DNA of 64,000 bases from Clostridium sp. UBA701 (lineage in GTDB: Bacteria; Bacillota; Clostridia; Clostridiales; Clostridiaceae). The stretch spans positions 249 to 64,248 of the forward strand of contig DBMJ01000023.1 in NCBI GenBank assembly GCA_002298125.1, given 5' to 3'. Positions 16,894 through 26,352 of this stretch are shown here, piece after piece. The translations under genes and the position numbers were made by a program. The notes under the pieces are model-generated. The model was not told the origin of the DNA. It searched no databases and saw only the letters and a program-made list of their open reading frames with translations. Position 1 is the stretch's first letter. Each line of letters begins with the position of its first letter.

Positions 16894-18891
16894 TCATACT
16901 ATGTCATACTTTCTGCATTTTAATGCCACGGTGCGATGGGTAATGCCCAAGGCTTGAGCTGCTCTATTAAAGCTCTTATACTTTTTCATGGCAGCCTTTA
17001 TTATCTCCCTTTCGTACTCCTCAAGTGTTGACAGCTCTCCATTTGGCATATTTATAAGACTTACCTTGTCCTCAGAGGACTCACCTATATAAAAGGGCAG
17101 ATCCTCTGGATGTATGATTTCTCCCTCGCATAGATTTATAGCTCTTTCTATAACATTTTCAAGCTCTCTAATGTTTCCCGGCCAGGAATAGCCTTGAAGG
17201 TAGCTTAGGCTTTTTTTATCTATGGAGGTTATGCTCTTATTAAGTCTTGTGTTAATTTTTTTTATAAAATGCTCTACAAGCAGTGGAATATCCTCCTTTC
17301 TATCCCTAAGAGGAGGCAGAGTTATGGTGAGCACATTTAATCTGTAGTATAAATCCTCTCTAAACTCTCCACTTTGAAGCATTAGCTCCAGGTCCCTGTT
17401 GGTGGCAGCAATAATTCTCACATCCACCCTTTGAGTCTTTATAGAACCAACAGCTTCAAACTCCCTTTCCTGAAGCACTCTTAATAGCTTTACCTGCATT
17501 GCCCTTGGTAAATCCCCTATTTCATCTAAGAAAATAGTTCCTCCATGGGCAATGGTGAATTTTCCGGGCTTATCCTTAGTGGCTCCTGTGAAAGCTCCCT
17601 TTTCATAGCCAAAGAGCTCACTTTCTAGGAGATTTTCTGGAATAGCTCCGCAATTTACTCTAACAAAGGGTTTATCCACTCTATCACTGTTTTCATGAAT
17701 GCTATGAGCTATAAGCTCCTTTCCCGTACCGCTTTCACCCCTAATTAATACAGTGGAGGTGCTTTGCGCAGCCTTTTGAGCCACGTAGAAGCACTCCCTT
17801 AGAGCACCGCTAAAGCCTACCATATTGGAAAAGACTACGCTCTGCTCCCTTTGACGATGAAGCTCCTCCCTGTAGTAGTTTATCTCCTCTTCCCTCTCCT
17901 TTAGCTGCTCCATCAGTTCCTTAAGCTCGCTTAGCTCCCTTGAAATGGATACCACGCCCTTGAACTGCCCATCTATAAAAAGCGGCTCTACTGTGGCTAT
18001 TACACCCACTCCATCCTTTTCATAAAGGTGGTTTTCTATGGCCTCTCTGCTTTGAAAGGCTTTCATTCTAAGCCCCTTAGGTGAAACCTCCTGAAGGTCA
18101 CAGCCAAGGCATCTAGCCTCCTTTTGGGAAAATACTCTTTCATATGCAGGATTCACATAGCTTATTTTTCTGTCCTCATCCACAAAGCATATAAGGTCAT
18201 GAGAGGCCTCAAGGATTTTCTTAAACTTCTCATTTACCTCCTTTAACCCCACCATCTCAGAAATATCCTGGAATATGGCTATGGCTCCTAGTACCTCTCC
18301 TTCCCATATAAGAGGTGCTCTATTTGCCATTACTATGCTCTTTTCTATGTGCTCTATATGGCCATACTGAGGCTTTGCAGTTTCAATTACCTTAGGAAGC
18401 TCCGTAGTTGGCAGCACCTCTCTTACATCCTTACCCACCACCTGATGGTGGGATTTTCCTAAGAGCTTTGTGCCATATGAATTAATGAAGGTAATGGAGC
18501 AATATTTATCTATTACTATTATTCCCGAGGGAATATTTTCTAAAATCTGTTCATTGGCAAGGGTGCTCTCCTCCATGAGCTTATCTATAACCATCTCCTC
18601 ATTGGTGGAAGCTCCAAATTTACTGGTTATAAACTGACATAGCTCCTCCACAGCATTCCTTCCTGCATTAGTATCCTCCATGCAGGAGAACTCCACCACC
18701 TCTCCCTCCTTTATTCTTAAAGAAAGAAGGGCAAGCATGCTGATACCCAGAGGGTCCGCATCATTTTTTCGCCTTACATATAAATTTATGTCGTACTTTC
18801 CCTTTAGCTTTTGGGAAAGATGAACTATCTCTGCGGCAATTCTTAGGTGTATTCCATTTTTAGTTTTTATCATAACGTTCCTTTTGTACAT
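16894..18891 (-). CDS. Sigma-54-dependent activator with N-terminal HPr-like domain
   Basis: A 665-residue regulator. Residues 1-90 form an HPr-like fold with NGIHLRIAAEIV, keeping the His at the phosphorylation position of the PTS carrier. Two PAS domains follow (about 110-210 and 220-330), then a coiled coil, then the AAA+ core with Walker A GESGTGKE, the sigma-54 contact loop GAFTGA and Walker B IFLDEIGD. A Fis-type helix-turn-helix ends the protein (FNRAAQALGITHRTVALKCR). It lies divergent to ptsI, whose promoter is of the sigma-54 class, so it very probably controls ptsI and senses PTS phosphorylation. ATG 18891 follows GGGAGGTT. Confidence 0.92.
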   Translation of the reverse strand: MYKRNVMIKTKNGIHLRIAAEIVHLSQKLKGKYDINLYVRRKNDADPLGISMLALLSLRIKEGEVVEFSCMEDTNAGRNAVEELCQFITSKFGASTNEEMVIDKLMEESTLANEQILENIPSGIIVIDKYCSITFINSYGTKLLGKSHHQVVGKDVREVLPTTELPKVIETAKPQYGHIEHIEKSIVMANRAPLIWEGEVLGAIAIFQDISEMVGLKEVNEKFKKILEASHDLICFVDEDRKISYVNPAYERVFSQKEARCLGCDLQEVSPKGLRMKAFQSREAIENHLYEKDGVGVIATVEPLFIDGQFKGVVSISRELSELKELMEQLKEREEEINYYREELHRQREQSVVFSNMVGFSGALRECFYVAQKAAQSTSTVLIRGESGTGKELIAHSIHENSDRVDKPFVRVNCGAIPENLLESELFGYEKGAFTGATKDKPGKFTIAHGGTIFLDEIGDLPRAMQVKLLRVLQEREFEAVGSIKTQRVDVRIIAATNRDLELMLQSGEFREDLYYRLNVLTITLPPLRDRKEDIPLLVEHFIKKINTRLNKSITSIDKKSLSYLQGYSWPGNIRELENVIERAINLCEGEIIHPEDLPFYIGESSEDKVSLINMPNGELSTLEEYEREIIKAAMKKYKSFNRAAQALGITHRTVALKCRKYDIV

Positions 18892-18934
18892 AAGTAACCT
18901 CCCCAGGTAAAAAGTATCAACTATCCGCTTATAC

Positions 18935-19039
18935 TTGATAAAATATATCAACTCTATAATACCCTATTTCCATGGTTTTATCTAGTGTTTCCATGTTTTT
19001 CTAAGGTACAATTCTTTTGTCCTTGATAAAAAGTATCAA
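18935..19039. promoter_or_regulatory. Twin inverted repeats, candidate activator binding sites
   Basis: TTGATA-N5-TATCAA occurs twice, at 18935-18951 and 19023-19039, between the divergent activator gene and ptsI. A right half-site with the same AAAAG spacer occurs at 18910-18920, next to the activator start. Spacing of 65-180 bases upstream of the -24 element is right for an enhancer-type sigma-54 activator. The site nearest the activator gene could also give autoregulation. Confidence 0.65.
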
Positions 19040-19115
19040 TAGTATAACTATTAATCTAAATCCTAAAACTACACAATATGCTGCTACTGCACCTTAGCAG
19101 TGTTTCTTATAATTA

Positions 19116-19131
19116 TGGCATGGCTTTTGCT
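19116..19131 (+). promoter_or_regulatory. Sigma-54 (-24/-12) promoter of ptsI
   Basis: TGGCATGGCTTTTGCT has GG and GC elements 12 bases apart, matching the TGGCAC-N5-TTGCW consensus except C to T at one place. Transcription would start near 19142, 35 bases before the ptsI ATG. No comparably good sigma-A promoter is seen in the gap. Confidence 0.75.
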
Positions 19132-19176
19132 CTATATTATAGGATAAGGCTAAGAAAAAGAAATGGAGTGAGTTAA

Positions 19177-20793
19177 ATGAAAAAAGGTATTGCAGCTTCT
19201 AAGGGCTATGCCATTGGGAAGGTATTAATAAAGGTGGATTTAGATTTAACAGTGGAGGGAAAAACTGTAGCTAATACCGAAGTAGAAGTAAATAAGCTAA
19301 AGGCTGCTCTTGAGGCTTCTAAGGCACAGCTTGAAAAAATAAAGGATAAGGCTCATCTGGAGCTTGGTGCAGATAAGGCTGCAGTTTTTGAAAGCCACAT
19401 CATGCTTTTAGAGGATCCTGAATTTGTAGGGGCAGTGGAAAATGTTATAAATGAGAGTAAGCTAAATGCAGAAAAAGCTCTTCAGGATACAGTAGACAGC
19501 TTTCTTGCCATCTTTGAAGCCATGGATGATGAGTATATGAGAGAGAGAGCTGCTGATATAAGAGACGTAGGCCGCAGAATCCTTACAAATTTAAAGGGTT
19601 ATTCTACAGAGGGACTTATGATAACTGATAAGGATACCATTGTGGTGGCTCATGATCTTACTCCTTCTGATACTGCACAGCTTGACCGTGAAAAGGTTAC
19701 TGCCTTTTTAACTAATATTGGAGGAAGGACCTCCCACAGTGCAATTATGGCAAGAACCCTTGAAATTCCTGCAGTAGTTGGAATGGGAGATATAACAGCT
19801 CAGGTTAAAAATGGAGATACAGTTATTGTAGATGGATTTTCCGGCGCAGTTATTATAAATCCCTCTAAGGAGCAGAAGGAAGAGTATATGGAGAAAAAGG
19901 CAGCTTTTGATAAGGAGAAGGAGGAGCTTAAAAAGCTTATTGCAGTTGAGACTAAGACCTTGGCTGGAAAGAGAATAGAGGTATGCGGCAATATTGGTAA
20001 GCCTGAGGACGTTCACAAGGTCCTTGAAAACGGCGGAGAAGGCATAGGTCTTTTTAGAACAGAATTTTTATATATGGATAGAAATAATATGCCCTCTGAG
20101 GAGGAGCAGTTTGAAGCCTATAAGTACGTTGCAGAGAAGATGGAGGGAAAACCTGTAGTAATTAGAACCTTAGATATTGGAGGAGATAAGAAGCTCTCTT
20201 ACCTTCCACTTCCAGAGGAGATGAACCCCTTCTTAGGATATAGAGCTATCAGAATCTGCCTAGACAGGGTGGATATATTTAAGCTTCAGCTAAGAGCCCT
20301 GCTAAGAGCTTCTGCCTTTGGTAATATCAAAATAATGTTTCCAATGATAGCTTCCTTAGAGGAATTCTTACAGGCAAAGGAAATTCTTGGGCAGTGTATG
20401 GAGGAGCTTAAAGCTGAAGGTAAGGCTTTCAATGAGAAGCTTGAGACTGGTATCATGGTGGAGATACCTGCAGCTGCAGTTATGGCTCATGAGCTTGCAG
20501 TGCATGTGGATTTCTTTAGCATAGGCACCAATGACCTCATTCAGTATACTTTGGCTGCAGACAGAATGAGCGAGAAGGTCTCATATTTATACAACCCAAT
20601 GCACCCTGCAGTATTAAGACTTATAAAGATGACCATAGATGGAGCTCACAGTGCAGGCAAGTGGTGTGGTATGTGCGGAGAGATGGCAGGAGACGAAAAC
20701 GCCATAGGAACTTTAGTAGAATATGGCTTAGATGAATTCTCCATGAGTGCTTCCTCCATATTAAAGGCAAAGCAGTTAATTACAAATATGTAG
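19177..20793 (+). CDS. ptsI: PTS enzyme I (phosphoenolpyruvate-protein phosphotransferase)
   Basis: A 538-residue enzyme I, slightly shorter than the usual 570. The phosphohistidine motif GGRTSHSAIMARTLEIPAVV is intact. The PEP-binding TIM barrel has GIGLFRTEFLYM, MFPMIASLEEF and the active-site SIGTNDLIQYTLAADR; the catalytic Cys segment is WCGMCGEMAG. It transfers phosphate from PEP to HPr at the head of all PTS sugar uptake. It is monocistronic, with a terminator 8 bases after the stop and no ptsH beside it. Control by sigma-54 and the HPr-domain activator is inferred. Confidence 0.96.
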   Translation: MKKGIAASKGYAIGKVLIKVDLDLTVEGKTVANTEVEVNKLKAALEASKAQLEKIKDKAHLELGADKAAVFESHIMLLEDPEFVGAVENVINESKLNAEKALQDTVDSFLAIFEAMDDEYMRERAADIRDVGRRILTNLKGYSTEGLMITDKDTIVVAHDLTPSDTAQLDREKVTAFLTNIGGRTSHSAIMARTLEIPAVVGMGDITAQVKNGDTVIVDGFSGAVIINPSKEQKEEYMEKKAAFDKEKEELKKLIAVETKTLAGKRIEVCGNIGKPEDVHKVLENGGEGIGLFRTEFLYMDRNNMPSEEEQFEAYKYVAEKMEGKPVVIRTLDIGGDKKLSYLPLPEEMNPFLGYRAIRICLDRVDIFKLQLRALLRASAFGNIKIMFPMIASLEEFLQAKEILGQCMEELKAEGKAFNEKLETGIMVEIPAAAVMAHELAVHVDFFSIGTNDLIQYTLAADRMSEKVSYLYNPMHPAVLRLIKMTIDGAHSAGKWCGMCGEMAGDENAIGTLVEYGLDEFSMSASSILKAKQLITNM

Positions 20794-20800
20794 TAAAAAT

Positions 20801-20836
20801 AAGCCACTCTTCATACAAAAGAGTGGCTTAAAAATT
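20801..20836 (+). terminator. ptsI intrinsic terminator
   Basis: AAGCCACTCTT and AAGAGTGGCTT form an 11-bp stem with a 7-nt loop, followed by an A/T-rich tract. It directly follows the ptsI stop. Confidence 0.85.
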
Positions 20837-20909
20837 ACTTTTTATTTTTTATTATAATAGCATAAATATTCTAATATGTAAAGTATTGGTATGATATCAT
20901 GCATAATAA

Positions 20910-20943
20910 GGCCCCTTCTCCTATATATAGGATAGAAGGGGCC
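20910..20943. terminator. Strong hairpin after the small gene 20958-21122
   Basis: GGCCCCTTCT pairs with AGAAGGGGCC around a self-complementary CCTATATATAGG centre. It lies 14 bases beyond the stop of the leftward small gene. The following T-run is weak (TTATTAT), so it may act as an mRNA-stabilising stem as well as a terminator. Confidence 0.55.
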
Positions 20944-20957
20944 GCTTAAATTAAATT

Positions 20958-21122
20958 CTAGGGAATAGTTATCCAATCTATGTCTTTTTTCTGTTCTTTG
21001 TTGTTTTCCTCCTTGCCAAAAACCGCTCTGGCACTTTCTGCCTGAGGCTCATGCTTGATATTTTTCTTATGGAGGTCTTCCTTCCCCTTGTTCTTCCTAT
21101 TTTCACTGTTATTATTACTCAT
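20958..21122 (-). CDS. Small charged protein of unknown function
   Basis: A 54-residue, very hydrophilic protein starting MSNNNSENRKNKGKEDLH and ending KKDIDWITIP. The central HEPQAESARAVFG segment looks conserved in feel and resembles small clostridial proteins of unknown function. A GGGGAG site lies 6 bases before the ATG. It has no Cys or membrane helix. It stands alone between ptsI and the yesN-like gene, with a hairpin after it. Confidence 0.65.
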   Translation of the reverse strand: MSNNNSENRKNKGKEDLHKKNIKHEPQAESARAVFGKEENNKEQKKDIDWITIP

Positions 21123-21192
21123 TATCTTCTCCCCTTTCCTGCCCTTAGTTTTTCCAAAGCCTAGAAACTTATGCTAAGCTAGGGGATTTACA

Positions 21193-22719
21193 CTATTGTT
21201 TTTTGTTTCTTGTAAAAGCGCTGGGGCTGTAACCTGTATACTTTTTAAAGCATTGAGAAAAATATCGATAATCAGTATAGCCAAGCTTTTCTGCCACATC
21301 CATTATTCTTGCCTCAGGGTCTAGCAGGTACTCCATGGCCTTCTCCATCCTAAGCTTTGTTATATATTCCACATAGCTTATGCCCAGTACCTTTTTTAAC
21401 CTTCTGCTAAGATAGCTTTCATTCATATATACCGCTTGAGCTGCCTGGCTTAAGGATATATCCTTTGTATAATTTCCTTTAATATATTCTATGGCCTTTT
21501 CTATGCCGCTTTCTGTGGCCTCATTGCTGTATTCTCTTATAGCATTATATATTTTAAAGAGATTTCTATAAACATACTGATGAAGCTCCTCCAAAGTCCC
21601 AAGGCCCTCAATTCTCTTATAGGCATTAAAGTCATTGCCCAGTACCTTTTCCATGGGAATATGATGCTCCACCAAAAGATTTACTGACTTTAATATTATC
21701 TCTAAGCTAATCTGTTTAATCCTATGCCTGCTGGGCTTGCTCTCCTTAAAGATATCAAAATATATATGCTTAAGCTGCTTTTCTATCTGATTTCTATCGC
21801 AAGCTCTAAGTGCTAGCAGTAGCTCCTCCTGCTCTCTGGCTATTATTATAGAATCTCCAGTGGCGGCCTTTTCTACCTCCTCATAGAAGATAACACTGCC
21901 CTTACCCCTGTATAACCTATACTTTATAGCCTCTCTAGCCTCTCTATAGCATATACTAAGCTCCTCCACCTGGTGTACTGCAGAAATTCCAACAGTAATG
22001 GACAGCTTATTGTTAGCTTCAAGGCTCTTCTTTAAGGCCTTTATGCTCTCTATATTCTTCTGTCTTAGCTCCTCACCCTTAACAGGGATAACTAGTGCAT
22101 AACGTTCCTCTCCATACTCTACTATATTCCAAAAGTATGGCAGCTCCTTTGTAATAAGCTCTCTAAGCTTAATGCCCTCTAAAGCTTCCAGAAGGATATT
22201 GTCTCTCATTATACAGCATACCATAAAGCTTTCCCCTGGCAGCTGCAGCTTATTTAAGGTTGGTACTAGCTCCTCACCCTGCACCCTACCCTTAAGTATG
22301 TCCCTTAGCAGCTTTTCTCCGCTTATATATCTGTCCTCCTGCTGCTGAAGACATCTTTCTACTGCATGATCAATGGCCTTTAGCAGCTCCTCCTCCTCCA
22401 CAGGCTTTAGGAGAAAATCCACAGCATGAATCTTAACTGCTGCCCTTGCATACTCAAATTCATCATAGCCTGTAATGATAATGAAGTTGCATTGCGGCAG
22501 AATCCTTCTGATTTCCTCTGCCATTTCAAGACCATTTATTCCTGGCATATTTATATCTGTAATTATTAGCTCTGGCTTTAAGGTGCTGCATAGTTCTATG
22601 GCTGTCAGGCCATCCTCAGCATCCCCTACCACCACACAGTTGTGGCTCTGCCAGTCCACTGTTCTTTTCATGCCTTCTCTTGCCAGGTATTCGTCATCTA
22701 CAATGAGCACCTTAATCAA
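21193..22719 (-). CDS. AraC-type response regulator (YesN-like)
   Basis: A 508-residue response regulator. The receiver domain has the phospho-accepting Asp in ITDINMPGING near residue 55 and the conserved Lys in FLLKPVEEEE. The long middle region links to a C-terminal AraC HTH (about 405-505) with SLSQAAQAVYMNESYLSRRL and AEKLGYTDYRYFSQCFKKY. It overlaps the kinase gene by 8 bases. Such pairs usually control an adjacent ABC importer, here the 25268-29151 genes. Confidence 0.92.
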   Translation of the reverse strand: MIKVLIVDDEYLAREGMKRTVDWQSHNCVVVGDAEDGLTAIELCSTLKPELIITDINMPGINGLEMAEEIRRILPQCNFIIITGYDEFEYARAAVKIHAVDFLLKPVEEEELLKAIDHAVERCLQQQEDRYISGEKLLRDILKGRVQGEELVPTLNKLQLPGESFMVCCIMRDNILLEALEGIKLRELITKELPYFWNIVEYGEERYALVIPVKGEELRQKNIESIKALKKSLEANNKLSITVGISAVHQVEELSICYREAREAIKYRLYRGKGSVIFYEEVEKAATGDSIIIAREQEELLLALRACDRNQIEKQLKHIYFDIFKESKPSRHRIKQISLEIILKSVNLLVEHHIPMEKVLGNDFNAYKRIEGLGTLEELHQYVYRNLFKIYNAIREYSNEATESGIEKAIEYIKGNYTKDISLSQAAQAVYMNESYLSRRLKKVLGISYVEYITKLRMEKAMEYLLDPEARIMDVAEKLGYTDYRYFSQCFKKYTGYSPSAFTRNKKQ

Positions 22720-24448
22720 GGTTCTCCTCCTCCTCTTCTACAATAGGAAGGTATATTCTAGCACAGGTATAACCTTCCTCTGCCCTAAGCTCTACTCCAA
22801 AGCTATCTCCATAATGGAGCTTTATACGGTTATCTACATTTTCTATGCCTACTCCCTCTCCCTTAGAGGAACTTTGCCCAAGTCCTACTCCATCGTCCTT
22901 TACGTCGAAGCAGAGAAGGTTTTCTATTACATAGCCTTTAATAATGAGTTGGCCCTTTCCCCTTTTCTGCTCTAGGCCATGTACTATGGCATTTTCCACC
23001 AGGGGCTGCAGCAGAAGCTTTAGTATTCTCTTCCCCTTAAGCTCCTCCGGCACCTCTACAGTGACCTGAAACTTATCCTTATATCTTGTCTTTTGTATAT
23101 TTAAATAATTCAGAGTCTGCTCTAAATCCTCTCCTACAGTTACCATGTCTCCCTTGCTGCTTATACTATAACGGAGAAACTTTCCAAGGGAGGTAACCAT
23201 ACTCACTACCCCCTCATCATCCTTAAGTTTTGCCATCCACTTAATGGACTCTAGGGTGTTATATAAAAAGTGTGGGTTTACCTGAGCCTTTAAAGCCTTA
23301 AATTCTGCCTCTTTAAGGAGATATTGCTTTACATATACCTCATCTATAAGCCTTTCAAGCTCCCTTACCATCTTGTTAAAGCTTCTGCCTAAAGCCTCTA
23401 TTTCGTCATGCCCTTCTATGTCAAAATTTACATTAAGATCACCATTTTCCACCTTATGCATAAGCTGAGACAGCTTGTTTACAGGCTTTGAAATGCTCTT
23501 TGAAAGAAAATAAGATACCACAGTTACTGCAATTCCTGTAAGTAACAAAACCAGCAGGAAGGTATTAATAATAAGGTTTTTATCACTGTTTATACTGCTA
23601 AGAGGTATGGTCTCCACCAGCTTGAGCTTTGTGTTCTCCAAGGTGTGTACATAGGCAATGGACTTTTTACCATCGATAGTACAGTAAAAGCTGCTGTCCT
23701 CTTTGTCTAGTACCTCCTTAATATAGTCCTTGTCAAAGGAGAAACCAGTCCTGTTTTTATAATTTAAATCTGTTATTACAGTGCCCTTCTTATTTAATAC
23801 ATATATGTTGCTGCCCTTATAGAGGGTTGCGTTTTTAAAGATATTGTTAAAATAATCATCATATACATCTATGATTACGTAGCCAAGCTTATCTCCCTTT
23901 TCTACGTCATTTATCCTCTTGGTTATAGACATTACTATGTCTTTTCTATACTTTCCGTCTACTCTTCTTTGAATATACATAAGCTGCCCATTTTCTGCAT
24001 GGTCTGTCTGCTTAAATATATCTCCGTTAAGGTCACTGTAGATAGGAGAAAAATAGTCTGTGGTGCTAAACCTGCTGTATAGGTTGTTTCCAACAATAAA
24101 TATAGGCACATCCATCTGCTGTGTTGCCAGTATATTGTTGGTTATCTTATATACCTTTTGTACATCCTGAAATTTTTCCTCATAGCTATTATAGCCTCCC
24201 CTTTTTAGCACCTGCTGAATGTCCGGGTTTATGGCAATATAGTCACACATATTCTTAAAGCTGCCCAGCGAGGAATCAATGGAACGTCCAAGAACATTGA
24301 TATTGTCCACTACTGAGGTGTTTAACTTAGTTTTTATTAGTGAAGAGGTATTATAATAGGCAAAAAAGGCCATGGACAAAAGAGGCACAATGGCCGTGAA
24401 TAAAAAAGCCTTAAATAATTTTATTCTAAAGGATCTGCCAGTTCTCAT
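22712..24448 (-). CDS. Sensor histidine kinase (YesM-like)
   Basis: A 578-residue membrane kinase. TM1 (about 10-30) and TM2 (about 290-312) enclose an extracellular dCache-like sensor. A HAMP domain follows (SKSISKPVNKLSQLMHKVEN), then the His-kinase box QVNPHFLYNTLESIKW and an ATPase domain with LLLQPLVENAIVHGL and DDGVGLG. The second ATG (24448) is better spaced from TAAGGAGGA than the one two codons earlier. It phosphorylates the response regulator encoded next. Confidence 0.92.
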   Translation of the reverse strand: MRTGRSFRIKLFKAFLFTAIVPLLSMAFFAYYNTSSLIKTKLNTSVVDNINVLGRSIDSSLGSFKNMCDYIAINPDIQQVLKRGGYNSYEEKFQDVQKVYKITNNILATQQMDVPIFIVGNNLYSRFSTTDYFSPIYSDLNGDIFKQTDHAENGQLMYIQRRVDGKYRKDIVMSITKRINDVEKGDKLGYVIIDVYDDYFNNIFKNATLYKGSNIYVLNKKGTVITDLNYKNRTGFSFDKDYIKEVLDKEDSSFYCTIDGKKSIAYVHTLENTKLKLVETIPLSSINSDKNLIINTFLLVLLLTGIAVTVVSYFLSKSISKPVNKLSQLMHKVENGDLNVNFDIEGHDEIEALGRSFNKMVRELERLIDEVYVKQYLLKEAEFKALKAQVNPHFLYNTLESIKWMAKLKDDEGVVSMVTSLGKFLRYSISSKGDMVTVGEDLEQTLNYLNIQKTRYKDKFQVTVEVPEELKGKRILKLLLQPLVENAIVHGLEQKRGKGQLIIKGYVIENLLCFDVKDDGVGLGQSSSKGEGVGIENVDNRIKLHYGDSFGVELRAEEGYTCARIYLPIVEEEEENLD

Positions 24449-24481
24449 GCCCATTCCTCCTTATAAAAGATTATATCATAA

Positions 24482-24524
24482 TGGCAGCCACATGAGTTAT
24501 AACTTATTAACTCATGTGGCTGCC
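24482..24524. terminator. Long hairpin between the MgtC and kinase genes
   Basis: GGCAGCCACATGAGTTA and its complement TAACTCATGTGGCTGCC form a 17-bp stem with an 8-9 nt loop. The T-run (ATTTTTAT) is on the plus-strand side, so leftward termination may be partial. It would separate expression of the ABC/MgtC genes from the kinase and regulator genes. Confidence 0.6.
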
Positions 24525-24528
24525 ATTT

Positions 24529-25227
24529 TTATATCTCCGTTACCCTCACTACCTCGTCAAATAGCACCAGTTCTGAAATGAGCTCGCTGCTCTTTATATT
24601 TCTTGGTATAAGTACGGTGTATAAGCAGGTGGAGTATTCATTTATTTCCTCTTCCTCCACTGCAAACTCAATATTTTTAACCTTAGCTCCCTTGGAGTCA
24701 AAATACTCCTCCAAATCCTTTACCAGCTCTCTTTTGTTTACATACTGCACCTGGAGCTTTATAAGCTTTGTCTTATCAAGAAACCTGGTTTCAAATTTCT
24801 TTAAGGACACCAGTACCAAAAACACAAACACCGCAGAGGCTATGCTTAAGAAATAGTAGCCAAGGCCTATGGCAAGACCAATACAAGCCACTACCCAAAG
24901 ACTTGCAGCAGTGGTAAGTCCCTTAATAGAGCCTTTTTCATGAATTATGGTACCAGCCCCCAAGAAACCCACTCCAGTTACAACCTGAGCTCCAAGCCTT
25001 CCTATATCTGCCTTTAGGGCAGAGGCAAGCTCCGGATGTAAAAGTATCATATTAGAGGTCTCCTGTACAGCATAGAGCTGAATTAGTGAGATTATGGTGG
25101 CTCCAACGCAAACCAAAATATGAGTTCTAAAGCCTGCAGGTCGATTTTTATGCTCACGCTCGTAGCCTATGAGACCTGCTATGACTATGGCCATAAAAAG
25201 CCTAATTAAAACCTCGTAGCTTTTCAT
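24529..25227 (-). CDS. MgtC/SapB-family membrane protein
   Basis: A 232-residue protein with an N-terminal block of about five TM helices carrying the family signature GYEREHKNRPAGFRTHILVC and GVGFLGAGTI. The C-terminal 80 residues (from FETRFLDKTK) form a small ACT-like cytoplasmic domain. MgtC proteins are linked to Mg or phosphate stress and modulate ATP synthase in some bacteria; the role here is unknown. It lies 40 bases after the ABC ATPase gene, which suggests co-transcription. Confidence 0.88.
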   Translation of the reverse strand: MKSYEVLIRLFMAIVIAGLIGYEREHKNRPAGFRTHILVCVGATIISLIQLYAVQETSNMILLHPELASALKADIGRLGAQVVTGVGFLGAGTIIHEKGSIKGLTTAASLWVVACIGLAIGLGYYFLSIASAVFVFLVLVSLKKFETRFLDKTKLIKLQVQYVNKRELVKDLEEYFDSKGAKVKNIEFAVEEEEINEYSTCLYTVLIPRNIKSSELISELVLFDEVVRVTEI

Positions 25228-25267
25228 GGGCTATCCACCCCTCTCAAACTTCTTATTACAATAATAA

Positions 25268-26338
25268 TTATAGTATATGCACATTTTCCTTTTTAAAGCC
25301 CATGTAGGCCTTTTCTCCCTCAGAGAAAATATGCTGGCCCTGAGGATTGTTTAGCTGAATCTTAAGCTCCATGTCGTAAAGCTTAATGACATAATCCTGA
25401 TAGGAGCCCATGAAGGTTGAAAGGAGTACATCCACTTCAAATATTCCCTCTTTCCCAATTTCAACAGCCTCTGGTCTTATTACAAGCTTGCAGGCTTCTC
25501 CCGCTTTTTTATCTCCGCTGTAGTTTAGTAAGAGCTTTTTATCATATACCTGAACTACTGCCTCATCACCATTTCTCTCAAGTATTGTACCCGAAATGAA
25601 GTTGGCAGCACCTATAAAATCGGCAACAAATTCAGAGGCTGGAGTGTAGTATACCTCCTTAGGTGTTCCCACCTGCTCAATTATACCCTTGTTCATTATT
25701 ATTATCCTGTCAGATAAGCTCATAGCTTCAGATTGGTCATGAGTTACATAGATAGCAGTTATTCCAATCTTCTTTTGAATCTTTCTTACCTCTGTTCTCA
25801 TATATACTCTAAGCTTAGCATCTAAATTGGAAAGTGGTTCATCAAAGAGCAGTACTCCAGGCTCCATAACTAGGGCCCTTGCCAAGGCAACTCTCTGCTG
25901 CTGGCCGCCGGAAATCTGGTTTGGATTTCTGTTTTCCATGCCCTTCAGTCCCACCAGCTCAATTATATTGTTCACCTTTTCTCTTATTTCATCCTTATTC
26001 ATCTTCTTAAGCTTTAGGCCATAGGCAATATTGTCGTATATATTGTAGTGAGGAAACAGTGCATAGCTTTGAAATACCATGGCGGTATCTCTCTTGTCAG
26101 GAGTAAGTTCATTTATTTTGTCTCCTCCTAGGTATATCTCTCCGGAATTTGGCACTTCAAAACCTGCTACCATCCTCAAGGTAGTAGTCTTTCCACAGCC
26201 TGAAGGTCCAAGTAAAGTTACAAATTCTCCCGCCTTTATGTCTACAGAAATATTGTCTACTGCCTTAAATTCCTGATTGTTTGCTCCCACATAAATTTTG
26301 CTTAAATTTTTTATATTAACGCCCTTACTTATTTTCAT
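25268..26338 (-). CDS. ABC importer ATPase (FbpC/AfuC/PotA type)
   Basis: A 356-residue ATPase. Walker A GPSGCGKTT, Q-loop MVFQSYALFPHYN, signature ISGGQQQRVALARAL and Walker B VLLFDEPLSNLDAKLR are intact. A C-terminal TOBE domain (about 280-356) includes KLVIRPEAVEIG. It powers import with the permease encoded 14 bases upstream. Family members move ferric iron, phosphonates, sugar phosphates or polyamines. Confidence 0.92.
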   Translation of the reverse strand: MKISKGVNIKNLSKIYVGANNQEFKAVDNISVDIKAGEFVTLLGPSGCGKTTTLRMVAGFEVPNSGEIYLGGDKINELTPDKRDTAMVFQSYALFPHYNIYDNIAYGLKLKKMNKDEIREKVNNIIELVGLKGMENRNPNQISGGQQQRVALARALVMEPGVLLFDEPLSNLDAKLRVYMRTEVRKIQKKIGITAIYVTHDQSEAMSLSDRIIIMNKGIIEQVGTPKEVYYTPASEFVADFIGAANFISGTILERNGDEAVVQVYDKKLLLNYSGDKKAGEACKLVIRPEAVEIGKEGIFEVDVLLSTFMGSYQDYVIKLYDMELKIQLNNPQGQHIFSEGEKAYMGFKKENVHIL

Positions 26339-26352
26339 GGTCTTTCTCCTCC

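Noticed and set aside
24482..24524. Long hairpin as a transposon end or attachment site
   Set aside because: It is a single perfect stem between two same-strand genes with a T-run beside it and no direct repeats around it; a transcript hairpin is the simpler reading.
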